NCBI GenBank assembly: GCA_013306675.1
Contig: JABLUY010000180.1
Location: 1-64,000 of the forward strand
Direction of reading: 5' to 3'
Source: Thraustochytrium sp. TN22
Lineage: Eukaryota > Sar > Bigyra > Thraustochytrida > Thraustochytriidae
Length of the DNA stretch: 64,000 nucleotides
Below, piece by piece: positions 48,801-58,176 of this stretch. Within the stretch, counting starts at the first letter, position 1, and every line of letters begins with the position of its first letter. The position numbers and the translations under genes were made by a program. The notes beneath the pieces are model-generated. The model ran no database searches and had not been told where the DNA came from. It saw nothing but the letters and a program-made list of their open reading frames with translations.

Positions 48801-51800
48801 CATCGCCGAGGCCGTCGAGGACGCTGAACGCCGCGTGAAGCCCCCCTTCAGCCTGCGCGACCAGATCCAAGCCGCCCGTGATCTCATGAGCGAGATCGAG
48901 GACGAGCTCCAGCTCTGCGCCCAGGTCGAGGACCTCGACGCTGACCTCCGTGACGACCCGGCCAGCGCAGCCAATCGCTACGAAGAGATCGAATCCGTCC
49001 TCTCCGCCTGCGAAGACAAGAAGATTGCAGACAGCTACCCAGACATTGCGCCCATCCTCGCCGACTTTGATCGCCGCATCCAGGGCGTGCGCAACCTCAT
49101 CCAGGCAAAAAAGGACCTGCGCGCAGCAACGCTCGCCTCCTACAAGCCCGACCTCGTCGCGGCCATTCAGAGGGCCAAACATCTCGAGGAGGAACAGGGG
49201 ACGCCCTTTTGCGACGCTGAGCTCAAGGACGCGCGCGCGCGCCTTGACGAGGTCCTCCGTGAAGAGCAGCGCGTCGAGGCCCTCCTCGTCGGCCTCGCCA
49301 AGGGCGCACCCCGCGGCGAGCCCGGCGATCTCGACCGCGCATCTATCAGCTTCACGCCGCTACGCGGCGCCTGGTCTGACGCCGCCGCGGCCCGCGATTC
49401 GCTTACGCCGCGCGGTCGCGCTCTGGTCGACTTCGCCGAGCTTGTGCTCGCCCTGCGCGAGAGCTTGCGCGCCAGCGACTGGGCCAGCACCAAGTCGCTC
49501 CTCGCGCGCGCCGACAAGCTCGAGGACGACGGCGACGTGACGCGCTTTCGCCTCCCCACTGATGAGCTCAGCCTCTGCCGCGCGGAGCTCGCCTGCTACA
49601 CCATCGTCTCGGAGCTCGCGGCGTCCGTGCGCCACGCCGCCGTCACGGGCGAGCCCTCGAGCCCTGACCTTTCACAAGCCTCCACGGACCGGCTGCACAT
49701 GGACATCGCCGACGCTAAGCATCTTGCCTCGTCAGCGCCCGTCGCGCGCGCCGTCATCAGTAGTGCCGAACGTCACGCCGCGCTGCGCGAGGCCGCACTC
49801 AAGTCCGACTGGCACCGGATGGGCACCGTCTTGGGAGCTGAGGAGGAGGGCGGTGCGGACGTCTCGCGCCATCTGAACCAAGGTCTGAACGCGAGCGGCT
49901 CCGGCCTCGCGCGCATGTACCTGGAAGCGGTGGCGCCGGAGCAGGATCTTCTTCGCAAGATGTTCGACGGCCAACAGCTGGAGGAGCGCGCCTCCGAGGC
50001 CCTTGCGTCGCCCGGCGTCAGCGGCGAGCCGGGCGCGATAACCGTGGCGCCGAACGCGACGCAGTCGCTCGATGATGTGCTCGCGTGGACCCAGCGGCGG
50101 CTCGGAGGCAACCCCCCCACCAAGCGCAGCGCCGGCCTCCTCGCGCTCGTGCAACTCGTGCGAAGCATCCGTGCCGATCTGGTCGCCGGCGGGCGAAAGG
50201 CGGACGTGAAGCGGGTGCTGACGTCCGTCGACGAGGCGCTCAAGCTGGTGGACGAGCTTGACGTCGACCTGCCGTGCTTTGAAGAGCTGCGTACGGTCCA
50301 GCACGAGCTCACCGAGCGAGCCTGCGTGGCGGACCTTGCCGCCGCAGTCCGCGTGCGTGGCGCCGTGACAGGCGCGGTGGGCAAGCTCAAGGTGGACAGC
50401 GTGGACGACGCGCCGCTGCACGAGGCGCTTAACGCGGTGCGTGATAAGCTCGCGACCGCTGGTTTCGACACGGAGCCCAGCTCGCGCGCCGCGCGCCGCG
50501 CCTTCGTTGCCGTCGATCATGTCGCCGCGCTGCGCCGCGCCATCATGGACGACGATTGGGACCGCGTCGAGGCCGTCCTTCTCGCCGGCGCCGAGGATGA
50601 CCTGGACAGTGAAGACGATGGCCACGACAACGCCTCCAATCACGACGAGGGCGCTTCGCAGGAGCGTGCGCTACTGGATACCACGGAGCGCGAAGTGGCG
50701 CTTATCCAGGACGAGCTCAACAACCGTTCCATCGTTGCGGAGCTTACCAAAGCGCTCGGCCAGGGCGGCCCGCGCGGGCCCGTGGGCGACTTGGACCTCG
50801 ACGCCATCGAGGTTGCCGCGCTGCAGACTGACGTCGACGACGCGGCTGAGCTGGGCTGCAAGACGCGAGAGGCCAAGGACCTCCTGGAGAGCGCCAACCT
50901 CGTGCTCCGCCTGCGCCGCGGGCTGGTCGCGGGCGACTGGGACATGCTCGAGCACGCGGTGGACGAAGCGCGTTTCAAGCGCGTGGTCCCGGTCGCCGAG
51001 GCCGAAGTCAAGACCGCCACCAAAGAGCTGCACAACCGGCGCATTCTCCACGCGCTGGAGCACGCGCTGCGCTCTGGGGGGGCGTCCGGAGCGCTGCAGG
51101 CGCTTCGCGTCGATACCATCACCTTCCACGTGCTCGACGAGGCGCTTGCGCTCGCGCAGAAGTTACGCTGCGAGTCCAAGCCGGCGCAGTACCTTTTCGC
51201 GGCCAGCAAGATCGTTCGCGCGGGCCGTGCGGCGCTTGCGGAGAAACGCTATTTGCAGCTCGGCCCGCTCGTGGAGGACGCGGAGCGGCAGGGCTTCCTT
51301 GCGGCCGATGACGCCCCCCCTATTGCAGATGATGCCAAGCTGGCCGCTGTAGAGCCTGCGCGGCGCGAGCTGACCCTCTTGCGAGACAAGTTCGAGGACG
51401 AGCGCATGTGCGAGGAGCTGGGCCGGGCGCTTGGCGAGGGCCAGCCGCGCGGCCGCATTGGCGCTGTGGATTTGTCCAGCGTCAAGGTGGGCGGCCTGGT
51501 ACGCGCGACGGAAACCTTTGGGGTCGCGGAGCCCAAGACGCCGCGTGCCGCGCAGCTCTTGGAGAGTGCCAAGGTCGCCGTGGCGCTGCGCGAGGCGCTC
51601 CTGGCCGGACCGGACTGGGCTGCCGCGCAGGCTGCCTTGGAACGCTACGCCCCCGACCGCTTCCTGGCGGAGCACGGCTTCGGCGTGGTGGACACGGTCG
51701 AGGCCGAGGCCGACCTCGTCCGTGACGAGATTGAGCACCGTACCGTGCTCTCGACGCTCTCGCACGCCATTCGGCAGGGCGCTGTGGCCGGATCCATCGG

Positions 51801-54800
51801 CGCGTTGGACCTCTCGCAGCTCTCTGTTTCGACGCTCAACACGGCAATCGAGCAGGTCAAGCGGATGCACTGCAAGTCGGACGAATCGAAGCAGCTCTTT
51901 GAGACCGCCCAGGTCCTCCGCGACGTGCGCGCGTGCGTGTCGCAGGCCGCCAAGGCTGACAGCCCGGAGGGCGTGCCAGACGCCGTGCACTGGCTTGGTG
52001 CCGTGCAGGTGGCGCTCGACAAGGCGCACGGGATGCGCGTCGCCGACCTAGCCAATAGCGAGCTCAAGCTCGTGCAGGACCACGTGGACGACATCAAGAT
52101 CGTCCGTGAGCTGTGCGCGGCGCTGCGGCAGGGCGCCGTCGAGGGAAAGCTGGGCCAGACCGATGCGCATTCGTGCGAGATGACGCGCCTCGAGGAGGCG
52201 CTCTCCTGCGTGCACACGCTCGTCTGCAAGACGGAGCGGGCCAAGAAGCTGGAGAAGACCGCCAAGGTGGTCGCGCACTTACGGAAGGCGCTCCTCGCCG
52301 ACGGTTGGGAGGGCCTTCCGTCTGTGCTGGAGCGCAGCCTCGGCGTCAGCGTCGAGGGCGGTACGCCGCCGGACGAGTTCGCCGGCCTTGCCGATGAGGC
52401 GAGCGAAGAGCTGCAGCGCCTCGTCGACGAGTGCCGCGAGCGCGCCGTGGCCGCCCGCCTCCGGCATGCTCTCGAGAACGGTGCGGCTCAGGGCACGCCG
52501 GGTGCCGTAGATGTGGTCGCGCTCGAAACCAGGCCGCTCGCAGATGCTATCGCAATGGCACGACGCGCACGCAAGACGCTCAGCACCCGGTCACGCGACC
52601 TGGCGGGCCTCGCGGAGGTGCTCCTGCGCGTCCGGGAGGGCCTCGCCCATGGTGGTCGCGAGGCTGACGAGGTGGAGGCGCTCGCGGCAGCGCTTGCCCG
52701 CCTCCCGTCGTTCGAGCGCATCGGTGAGACGGAAATCCCGCAGCCCACGCAGCGCGAGCTGCGACTGACGCAGGACCACGTGAACGACTTCCGCATCCGC
52801 GCGCTGCTGCAGAGCGCGGCGGCCGAGGGCCACGGCGGCCAGCCCCTGCGCATCGCCCGTGTCGACGTGTCAGAGCTGCGGGACGCGCTGAGCACGGTCG
52901 ACGTTGGTCTCGGAGGGCCAAAGTCGCGCGAGGCGAAGCTCCTCGTGGAGGCAGCAGAGCTCCTCGTGCGGATGCGAACCGCCTTGCTCCGGCGCGACTA
53001 TGAGGGTCTGCGCGGAGCGCTGAATGAGGCGCTCGAGGCGGAGGGCGTCGCGCGTCTGCGGTCCGCGGAGGACCAGATTTATGACGCGCGCGGGCTCTTG
53101 GTCAGCCACGACACCGTGGAGGCCCTTGGCCGCGCGGTGCGAAAAGGTGCGGTCGCAGGCGACGCTGCCGCGGTGGACGCGGACCCGCAAACCGTGGTAA
53201 GCACACAGGCGCTGCGCGAGGCACTGGCCGACGCGCAGAAGCAGGTCGGCGGCCAGTTCGATCCCGAAGTCGTGCGTCTGTGCGAGCTTTGTGAGTTGCT
53301 CGCAGAGCTGCGGGAGTGCTTTCGGCTCGCGGGCAACGATCACTGGGCCGCTGTGGACGCGCAGCTGGCGAGGCTACACAACGCGCTGGCGGCCAGCGAT
53401 GCGAGGCGCGGCTCTGACGTTGCCTTCAGCGAGCACGCAAGTGCAATCGAGAACGTGGAGGCCGCAATCTACGCGGACTTTGAGGAGGTTCGCGACCGAT
53501 CCGAGGACCGCACAGCGCACCGTATGCTGCTCGAGACCATGTCCGAGCACGGGCTGCAGGGAAAGGTGGGCGCCGTTTCTACCGCTGGTCTGCAGGTGGC
53601 TCCACTGGCGTCGGCGGTGGATCGCGCCCTGAGCGCCCGGCGGCCCTCCGCGGGGACGTTGGCGACTCTTGAGGAGGCCAAGCAGCTCCTGGCGCTTCGC
53701 AAGGCCGTGCTCGCAGACCAATGGGAGGCCGCATACGACATTGTTAAGCGCTGGCGGCAGGTCTCGCCGGATGCGCCGGGCGTCACCACACAGCAACGGC
53801 AGCAGCGGCAGCAGTCCTCCGGCGGCGGCGATGCGGCCGCGGAGCGTCCCAGCACACTGGCGCGTGCCGTTGCAGCGGAGCGCTCGCTCGCTTTTGAAGA
53901 GGCCACGCGGCGCGTTGTGGTGGATGAGCTTTCCGCAGCGCTGGCCCACGGCGGCGTGACGGGCATTCCAGGCAACCTCAGCACGCACCATGTGTCGGTG
54001 GCGCAGCTTAACAGGGCCATCGGGCGCGCGCTCGAAATCGGGATCGCGACGGCGGACGCGCAGCAGCTTATGCTGGCGGCACACACGGTCCGTCAGATTC
54101 GCAACGGAATCCTTGCGAGCCAGGACGAGGGCGGCGGCGACGGCCGTGTCGACTGCCCGCTCGTGCGTGATGCCCTGCGTATGTGTCATGAAGAGCAAGA
54201 CGAGTCGATGGAACAGCCCGAGGTCGCGCGTCGCGAGCTGGAGCTCATCCAGCACGAGCTGGAAGATCAGGACGCCGCCCACGCGCTCGAGACGGCGCTT
54301 GCGTACTCGGAAGAAGAGGCCGAGGAGGAGATCAAGTCTTCCTCGGACCAAGGGTCCGCTCGCAGGCGCAGGTCGAGTGCCACGTCCCACTCCAGGAGCG
54401 ATGATGTCGCTCATGCGCATTTCGACGGCAACGACTCTAGTGATATGGAGATGGAGGAGGAGCAGCAGCAGCAGCGGCAGCAGCGGCAGCAGCGGCAGCA
54501 GCTTGACGAGGCAGGGGACGACGGCAAGGAGGAGGACAACAAGGGGGAGGACGCCGAGTCGGCCCCGTACAAGAGGAACGCCGACGACAGTGCTGACGAG
54601 GACGTCGATGGTGAGGACGCCGGGGAAGCTGCCGAATCGGCCCAGTACCGGAAGAAGCCTGCGCGGGGGCGAGGCTCCGGTGTGAGTGGCTTCACGCGGT
54701 ACATGCCTTCGCGCGCGAGCGTCGAGAGGCTCGTTTCGGTGCTTGGGCAGACGCAGCGCAGCGCGTGCCACACGGAGTATACCAAGGCGCTGTATCGGCT

Positions 54801-57495
54801 GGCGTTCTTGATGCGCGACCTGCGCGGCGCGTGTCTTGAGACGGAGTGGGATGCCGCCTCAGCAAGTATCGCTGCCATCGATAAGATCCGCGAGCGTGTG
54901 CGCGGTAGGGAGGCGCCAGTGTCGACCCAGGGCGGGGAGTCGAGCCAGTGGCGCAGCGCGCTGGCGCTCGTGCAGCCCGAGGTGGAGCGCGCACGAGAGG
55001 AGATTGACAATCTCGAGACTGTGAGCCAGCTCCGGCGTGCTCTGGCGACCGGGCAGGCCCCCGGGCAATTTGGGTACCTGCGTACGGACCGCATGGAGCT
55101 GCGCAACCTGGATACGGCGCTGGAGCGCACCGCGCAGTACGGGTGCAAGTCGGAGGAAGCCGTGACGCTGCGACGCACCGCGACGCTCTTGCGACAGCTG
55201 CGCGTGGCCGTCCTGCAAGGCGACTTCGTGACGGCCTCGGTGGTCCTCTCGGAGGCGCAAACCTTCGCGGCGTCGCAGAGCGAAGCGGCTTTCCATAGCA
55301 AGGACGGATCCGTGTACCACAGGCTGCCCGTGGCAGGACCGGAGTTTGAGATGCTGCACCATGAGGTGGACAACAAGCTGGTGTGCCGCGGGCTCAGGAC
55401 GGCGCTGCGGTCCGGCGCGGTGTCCGGGCGAGTGGGCGCGGTGAGCATTACGAGCTCGAATGTGAGCAGCCTTGAGCGCGCTATGAGTAAGGCGGAGTCG
55501 CTGGAGCGCATCACGGACGAAACGCGCGCTCTCGTGCACTCCTGCCGTGCTGTGCTGCGCCTGCGGCAGATTCTGATGGACTTTGCAGCGGCCGCCGGGA
55601 CGCATACGCTGATGCTGGCCCGGCGCGAAGCGGGCGAGTCCGACGAGACGTCCGGCGGCGGCGGCGGCGGCGGCGGCGCGAAGCGGTGGGAGGCGGCGCA
55701 GCAGGTCCTCCGCAGTGCTGTTGCGAACGTTCCGGATGGGAAGCTGCCGCTGCAGTCTCACGAGGATAACGGCGCGCTAGTGACGACGGCGCACGAGGAG
55801 CAGCACGAGGAGGGTCGCGATGCGGTGCGCGAACGGGCCCTGAGCGAGCAGGACGCGCGCTCCTTCAGCCTGCTATGGTGCCACCCGGACGCTCGCGGGG
55901 AGCTGGGTCTGCTCCTGGACGAGATTCAGCACCGGGAGGCGCTTCAGACGCTGGCGAGGGCGCTGGCAACCGGGCATGCCAAGTTCTTGGGCGGCTTTGT
56001 GGACGTGGCGACGGTCAAGACCGGGGCGCTGGAAGCGGCCATCGCCGTGGCCAAGAAAGTGCCGTCACGCACGGACGAGCTGACGTCCCTGCAGCTGTCA
56101 GCGAGCGTGATTCTGCGCTGCCGCGAGGCCTTGCTGGACGGGAGCTGGCAGGATCTCGACAACATGCTGCAAGACTGCGCAGACTTGCGCGTGCACGAGG
56201 CGGCAGCGGACGAGATGAACCTGCTGCGGCGTGAGACGCACCTGCACAAGCTCATCAAGGGCGTGCTGATGCGGCTGCAGGAGGCCACTAAGACGCGCGA
56301 CGCGGAGGCTCTAGAGCGCGCGTTGGAGGAGGCCGAGACTCTGCGGCTGGGGGCGAGCCCAGACCTGCACGTGCTGGCCCGCGTGAACAAGGCGCGGCAG
56401 CTGCTGGACCGCCTGCTCGTCGTGGACGAGCGCTTGGACCAGTGCGTGCAGCGCGCCGATCTGCAGGGCCTGGAGGCTTCCTTAGAGGAGGCCCGCCGCC
56501 TCAAGTACAATCCGCGCGCCGCGGCAAAGGCGGTGGACCTGCGCGACCGCCTGCGGTCCGCCTTTGCGCAGGCGGAGCGCGCGGTGGAGACCGTGGACAT
56601 CGCGGCCATGCGCGCGCTCCTGGAGCAGGCGCGGCGCGAGCGTATCGACTTGCCTCGTACCGAGGAGATGCGGCGGCTGCTGGCGTTGCCGCCCGTACAC
56701 CAGGAGCGACTGAGGCTCAACGCTGCCGTGGAGCGCGGCGATGAGGACACGGTGGTGGCCGTGACCACCGCGATCAAGTCGCGGTTCTTCGAGCAGGAGG
56801 CGACCCGCGAGAAACACCGCCTCGCGCTTTTCCCCGCACTCAAGAGCGCCGCCGAGTTCGCCGCCAACACGGGCGCCGTGGCGCCCGGCTTGCAGTCCGG
56901 TATGCTCTCACACTCGTCCACGCCCATCCCGACGTCGCTCACGCGCCTACCGTCGACGCCCGCCACCTCGCTGGCTGTCAAGGTCTTCCGCGCGCTCCTC
57001 GGCTACATGGGCGACCGCGAGTACTCGTACCCTGCCTCGCTCGCGCAGGAGATTCTGCAGGTGGGCCTTGCAGTCGCCGAGCTGCGCGACGAGATTTTGC
57101 TGCAGCTGCTCAAGCAGCTCTCCGACAACCCATCTGCCAAGTCGCGGCAGCGCGGCTGGCTGCTGCTCAGCCTCGCGCTGCGCACCTTCCCGCCCTCGGA
57201 GCTCTTTGAGAACTACCTCGAGCTCTGGCTACGCCGCAAGGCCGTGGAGCTCCGCGCGCGTGGCGGCTCCGACGAGGCCAACAACTGGGCCAGCCTTTGC
57301 CTCAGCCAGATGCACCGTGTCGTCTTTCGCGGCCCGGCCGACGCCATCCCGCCTCTCGACGAGGTCCACCACCTCCTCCAGGTCAACCCCTCCGAGCACA
57401 GTCGCCTCGCGTCCTCCCCCTCCGCTGCCACCACCCCGCCCGAGGGCCTTGCGCCTCTCCGCATTCCGCCCGGCGCAGGCGGCTTCTCGAATTAG
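45841..57495 (+). CDS. Giant unconventional myosin: WW, motor, ~18 tail repeats, MyTH4
   Basis: 3884 residues in one uninterrupted frame. Low-complexity Pro/Ala N-terminus; WW domain about 97-126 (Trp99, YYFN, Trp121); motor about 150-935 with P-loop GESGAGKT (294-301), switch I NGNSSRFGKW, switch II DIFGFEIF (607-614), actin-binding HYIRCIKPN and RYSGVFEAIEIRKQGFPFR; one IQ-like helix (about 948-970); a helical region; then about 18 degenerate repeats of 105-190 residues (about 1143-3460), each with LxxAL..G...G..G.vd, a Lys-Ser/Thr-rich centre and LR.aL...dW...; an acidic, Gln-rich insert (about 2823-2950); shorter helical hairpins (3460-3690); and a MyTH4 domain (about 3711-3830, LRDEILLQLLKQLSDNP, RGWLLLSLALRTFPPS). 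No FERM domain follows. ATP-driven actin motor; MyTH4 suggests microtubule or membrane cargo. Repeat family not recognised. Confidence 0.93.
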   Translation: MAAQDDGARAQGGSGATARAPAGPPAGPPAGEPGTPPSPPSPSNPLTTEQVRERIRRGSLSLSHAGGATARGGAPASAASSSYAARAASASDADIEAAWSEHTTKEGATYYFNSLTRKTTWDTPTDFALRELRRKSGAQVLADQGSWYWVRDEIFCFAPAQQLDADGRSFRTLDGRELRDLKPARDVVGPVLDIDRVNKDTDDMVKMQVINEATVLQNLRLRTERDDYFTSVGSILISVNPFKWIDRLYTPEQFRLYRERAIGDDVPPHFFEISDNAYRGLCDERKSQSIIISGESGAGKTEATKKCLQYLADVAGASSAGLENKLLATNPILEAFGNAKTLRNGNSSRFGKWTAVRFDGYDRIAGGRIVNYLLEKSRVVTQIQGERNFHIFYQLIKGASDKQLAALRLPKACNLMAYLNAGGCTEVPGIDDVQAFAETCEAFDELGFSAAEQLDVQRVVAGVMWLGNLAFDAPSGGVATADDACEVRLPASEQAAAAVCELLGLEREAMLHHLTHRVRHMGGQVIASPLSARAAEESCAALAKEIYGRLFDWLVLRVNLTLAGDLGFGGSGASGAPSSLASLASPRSTGSGGDAFELSGRMIGALDIFGFEIFKHNSFEQLCINFANEKLQQHFNEHTFKTEKQVYEAEGIDYVAPPFNDNADVLALLEERPRGLLVLLDEECILPRGSDASFASKIVQFHGGGPSAGSPRFSAGPKLRATHDHAFAVQHYAGLVVYSADGFLEKNKDDLRDNLRDLAHTARNPLMADHLFPATRTEVDGTITTGGARQPRRHKTQAGYFRRQLDSLMAAIHETTPHYIRCIKPNDEKAADRFDPFLCLEQLRYSGVFEAIEIRKQGFPFRRVHDSFYHRYRILASDDFRRAGDPRRAAHSPASARMRCESLLAHLHERCQDAQVDLSDCRLGKTMVLYRAAEHLYLEAQRERTRKLAGAVLVRVARGFLARARVAAFRAVERDLHDAVNSRELMDIAEAVEDAERRVKPPFSLRDQIQAARDLMSEIEDELQLCAQVEDLDADLRDDPASAANRYEEIESVLSACEDKKIADSYPDIAPILADFDRRIQGVRNLIQAKKDLRAATLASYKPDLVAAIQRAKHLEEEQGTPFCDAELKDARARLDEVLREEQRVEALLVGLAKGAPRGEPGDLDRASISFTPLRGAWSDAAAARDSLTPRGRALVDFAELVLALRESLRASDWASTKSLLARADKLEDDGDVTRFRLPTDELSLCRAELACYTIVSELAASVRHAAVTGEPSSPDLSQASTDRLHMDIADAKHLASSAPVARAVISSAERHAALREAALKSDWHRMGTVLGAEEEGGADVSRHLNQGLNASGSGLARMYLEAVAPEQDLLRKMFDGQQLEERASEALASPGVSGEPGAITVAPNATQSLDDVLAWTQRRLGGNPPTKRSAGLLALVQLVRSIRADLVAGGRKADVKRVLTSVDEALKLVDELDVDLPCFEELRTVQHELTERACVADLAAAVRVRGAVTGAVGKLKVDSVDDAPLHEALNAVRDKLATAGFDTEPSSRAARRAFVAVDHVAALRRAIMDDDWDRVEAVLLAGAEDDLDSEDDGHDNASNHDEGASQERALLDTTEREVALIQDELNNRSIVAELTKALGQGGPRGPVGDLDLDAIEVAALQTDVDDAAELGCKTREAKDLLESANLVLRLRRGLVAGDWDMLEHAVDEARFKRVVPVAEAEVKTATKELHNRRILHALEHALRSGGASGALQALRVDTITFHVLDEALALAQKLRCESKPAQYLFAASKIVRAGRAALAEKRYLQLGPLVEDAERQGFLAADDAPPIADDAKLAAVEPARRELTLLRDKFEDERMCEELGRALGEGQPRGRIGAVDLSSVKVGGLVRATETFGVAEPKTPRAAQLLESAKVAVALREALLAGPDWAAAQAALERYAPDRFLAEHGFGVVDTVEAEADLVRDEIEHRTVLSTLSHAIRQGAVAGSIGALDLSQLSVSTLNTAIEQVKRMHCKSDESKQLFETAQVLRDVRACVSQAAKADSPEGVPDAVHWLGAVQVALDKAHGMRVADLANSELKLVQDHVDDIKIVRELCAALRQGAVEGKLGQTDAHSCEMTRLEEALSCVHTLVCKTERAKKLEKTAKVVAHLRKALLADGWEGLPSVLERSLGVSVEGGTPPDEFAGLADEASEELQRLVDECRERAVAARLRHALENGAAQGTPGAVDVVALETRPLADAIAMARRARKTLSTRSRDLAGLAEVLLRVREGLAHGGREADEVEALAAALARLPSFERIGETEIPQPTQRELRLTQDHVNDFRIRALLQSAAAEGHGGQPLRIARVDVSELRDALSTVDVGLGGPKSREAKLLVEAAELLVRMRTALLRRDYEGLRGALNEALEAEGVARLRSAEDQIYDARGLLVSHDTVEALGRAVRKGAVAGDAAAVDADPQTVVSTQALREALADAQKQVGGQFDPEVVRLCELCELLAELRECFRLAGNDHWAAVDAQLARLHNALAASDARRGSDVAFSEHASAIENVEAAIYADFEEVRDRSEDRTAHRMLLETMSEHGLQGKVGAVSTAGLQVAPLASAVDRALSARRPSAGTLATLEEAKQLLALRKAVLADQWEAAYDIVKRWRQVSPDAPGVTTQQRQQRQQSSGGGDAAAERPSTLARAVAAERSLAFEEATRRVVVDELSAALAHGGVTGIPGNLSTHHVSVAQLNRAIGRALEIGIATADAQQLMLAAHTVRQIRNGILASQDEGGGDGRVDCPLVRDALRMCHEEQDESMEQPEVARRELELIQHELEDQDAAHALETALAYSEEEAEEEIKSSSDQGSARRRRSSATSHSRSDDVAHAHFDGNDSSDMEMEEEQQQQRQQRQQRQQLDEAGDDGKEEDNKGEDAESAPYKRNADDSADEDVDGEDAGEAAESAQYRKKPARGRGSGVSGFTRYMPSRASVERLVSVLGQTQRSACHTEYTKALYRLAFLMRDLRGACLETEWDAASASIAAIDKIRERVRGREAPVSTQGGESSQWRSALALVQPEVERAREEIDNLETVSQLRRALATGQAPGQFGYLRTDRMELRNLDTALERTAQYGCKSEEAVTLRRTATLLRQLRVAVLQGDFVTASVVLSEAQTFAASQSEAAFHSKDGSVYHRLPVAGPEFEMLHHEVDNKLVCRGLRTALRSGAVSGRVGAVSITSSNVSSLERAMSKAESLERITDETRALVHSCRAVLRLRQILMDFAAAAGTHTLMLARREAGESDETSGGGGGGGGAKRWEAAQQVLRSAVANVPDGKLPLQSHEDNGALVTTAHEEQHEEGRDAVRERALSEQDARSFSLLWCHPDARGELGLLLDEIQHREALQTLARALATGHAKFLGGFVDVATVKTGALEAAIAVAKKVPSRTDELTSLQLSASVILRCREALLDGSWQDLDNMLQDCADLRVHEAAADEMNLLRRETHLHKLIKGVLMRLQEATKTRDAEALERALEEAETLRLGASPDLHVLARVNKARQLLDRLLVVDERLDQCVQRADLQGLEASLEEARRLKYNPRAAAKAVDLRDRLRSAFAQAERAVETVDIAAMRALLEQARRERIDLPRTEEMRRLLALPPVHQERLRLNAAVERGDEDTVVAVTTAIKSRFFEQEATREKHRLALFPALKSAAEFAANTGAVAPGLQSGMLSHSSTPIPTSLTRLPSTPATSLAVKVFRALLGYMGDREYSYPASLAQEILQVGLAVAELRDEILLQLLKQLSDNPSAKSRQRGWLLLSLALRTFPPSELFENYLELWLRRKAVELRARGGSDEANNWASLCLSQMHRVVFRGPADAIPPLDEVHHLLQVNPSEHSRLASSPSAATTPPEGLAPLRIPPGAGGFSN
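49267..56220 (+). repeat. Coding array of ~18 degenerate myosin-tail repeats
   Basis: Approximate starts of the conserved xxL.xAL..G...G segment, in residues: 1143, 1254, 1494, 1630, 1734, 1854, 1968, 2086, 2202, 2318, 2424, 2559, 2692, 2811 (interrupted by the acidic insert), 3060, 3180, 3366; one more diverged copy lies near 1380. Spacing is mostly 104-130 residues. Copies are strongly diverged at DNA level, so the array is old and probably functional as protein. Confidence 0.8.
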
Positions 57496-57836
57496 TTGGT
57501 ACCAAGCATTCAAGGAAGGCTTTGAATCTGTGTTGTCTGTCTCTTTGTCTGTCTGCTTGTCTGCCATGAGCACATTGGCCAAGGAAAGCACCTCGAGTTC
57601 ACCGTCGAAGCGCGTCGAAGCTCGACCACGGCGGATGTACCCATAATGGTCACTGGTAACGTGAGGCAGCTAAGCCTAGCAACTGGTCCTCGCGGCCGCG
57701 CTCGCCGCTCACCTCTGGCTGGCAGCTTCGCTATCACATGTCAGTCAGCCTCGAAAGCACAGCTCCGCGGCACAGCCGGACGACCTGTGATCAAACCCGA
57801 AAGCACACCTCGAAGCACGTCACATTGTCATCACAA

Positions 57837-57871
57837 GCACGCACAGCACGCACAGCACGCACAGCACGCAC
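57837..57871. repeat. 9-bp tandem repeat (GCACGCACA)n
   Basis: Four head-to-tail units about 310 bp upstream of the NIPP1-like ATG. Confidence 0.88.
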
Positions 57872-57938
57872 CACCTGGAGCTCGACAAGACGCCTGAAGC
57901 CCGGCCCCGCGCCCGCGCCTCCGGCACCGCCCCGCGCC

Positions 57939-57975
57939 TCTCCTCGCCTCGCCTCGCCTCGCGTCGCCTCGCGGC
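57939..57975. repeat. TCGCC pentanucleotide minisatellite, copy 3
   Basis: About six TCGCC units with GTCGCC variants, about 200 bp upstream of the NIPP1-like ATG. Confidence 0.85.
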
Positions 57976-58176
57976 GCCTCGGCCTCGGCGCGACCGCCGG
58001 CGGGCCTCGCGCGCGCCTCCCTCGCGCTCGCAGGCCGCGACCTCCGCCGCCACCCGCTCGCCCGCCGGCGCTCGCCGGCCGGCCCGCGGTGCGCCTCGGC
58101 GGCGGGCCTCGACGACGTGGTGAGTGGCGGCGACGTGGCGACGCAGGCTGCGCAGGCGCGCGACGGCGGCGAGACG

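Larger units (their letters stand above)
57496..58176. other. Spacer between myosin and NIPP1-like genes
   Basis: 680 bp holding the 3' end of the myosin transcript (TGTCTGTC runs near 57534) and the NIPP1-like promoter, with a 9-bp array at 57837-57871 and TCGCC units at 57939-57975. No gene. Confidence 0.65.
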
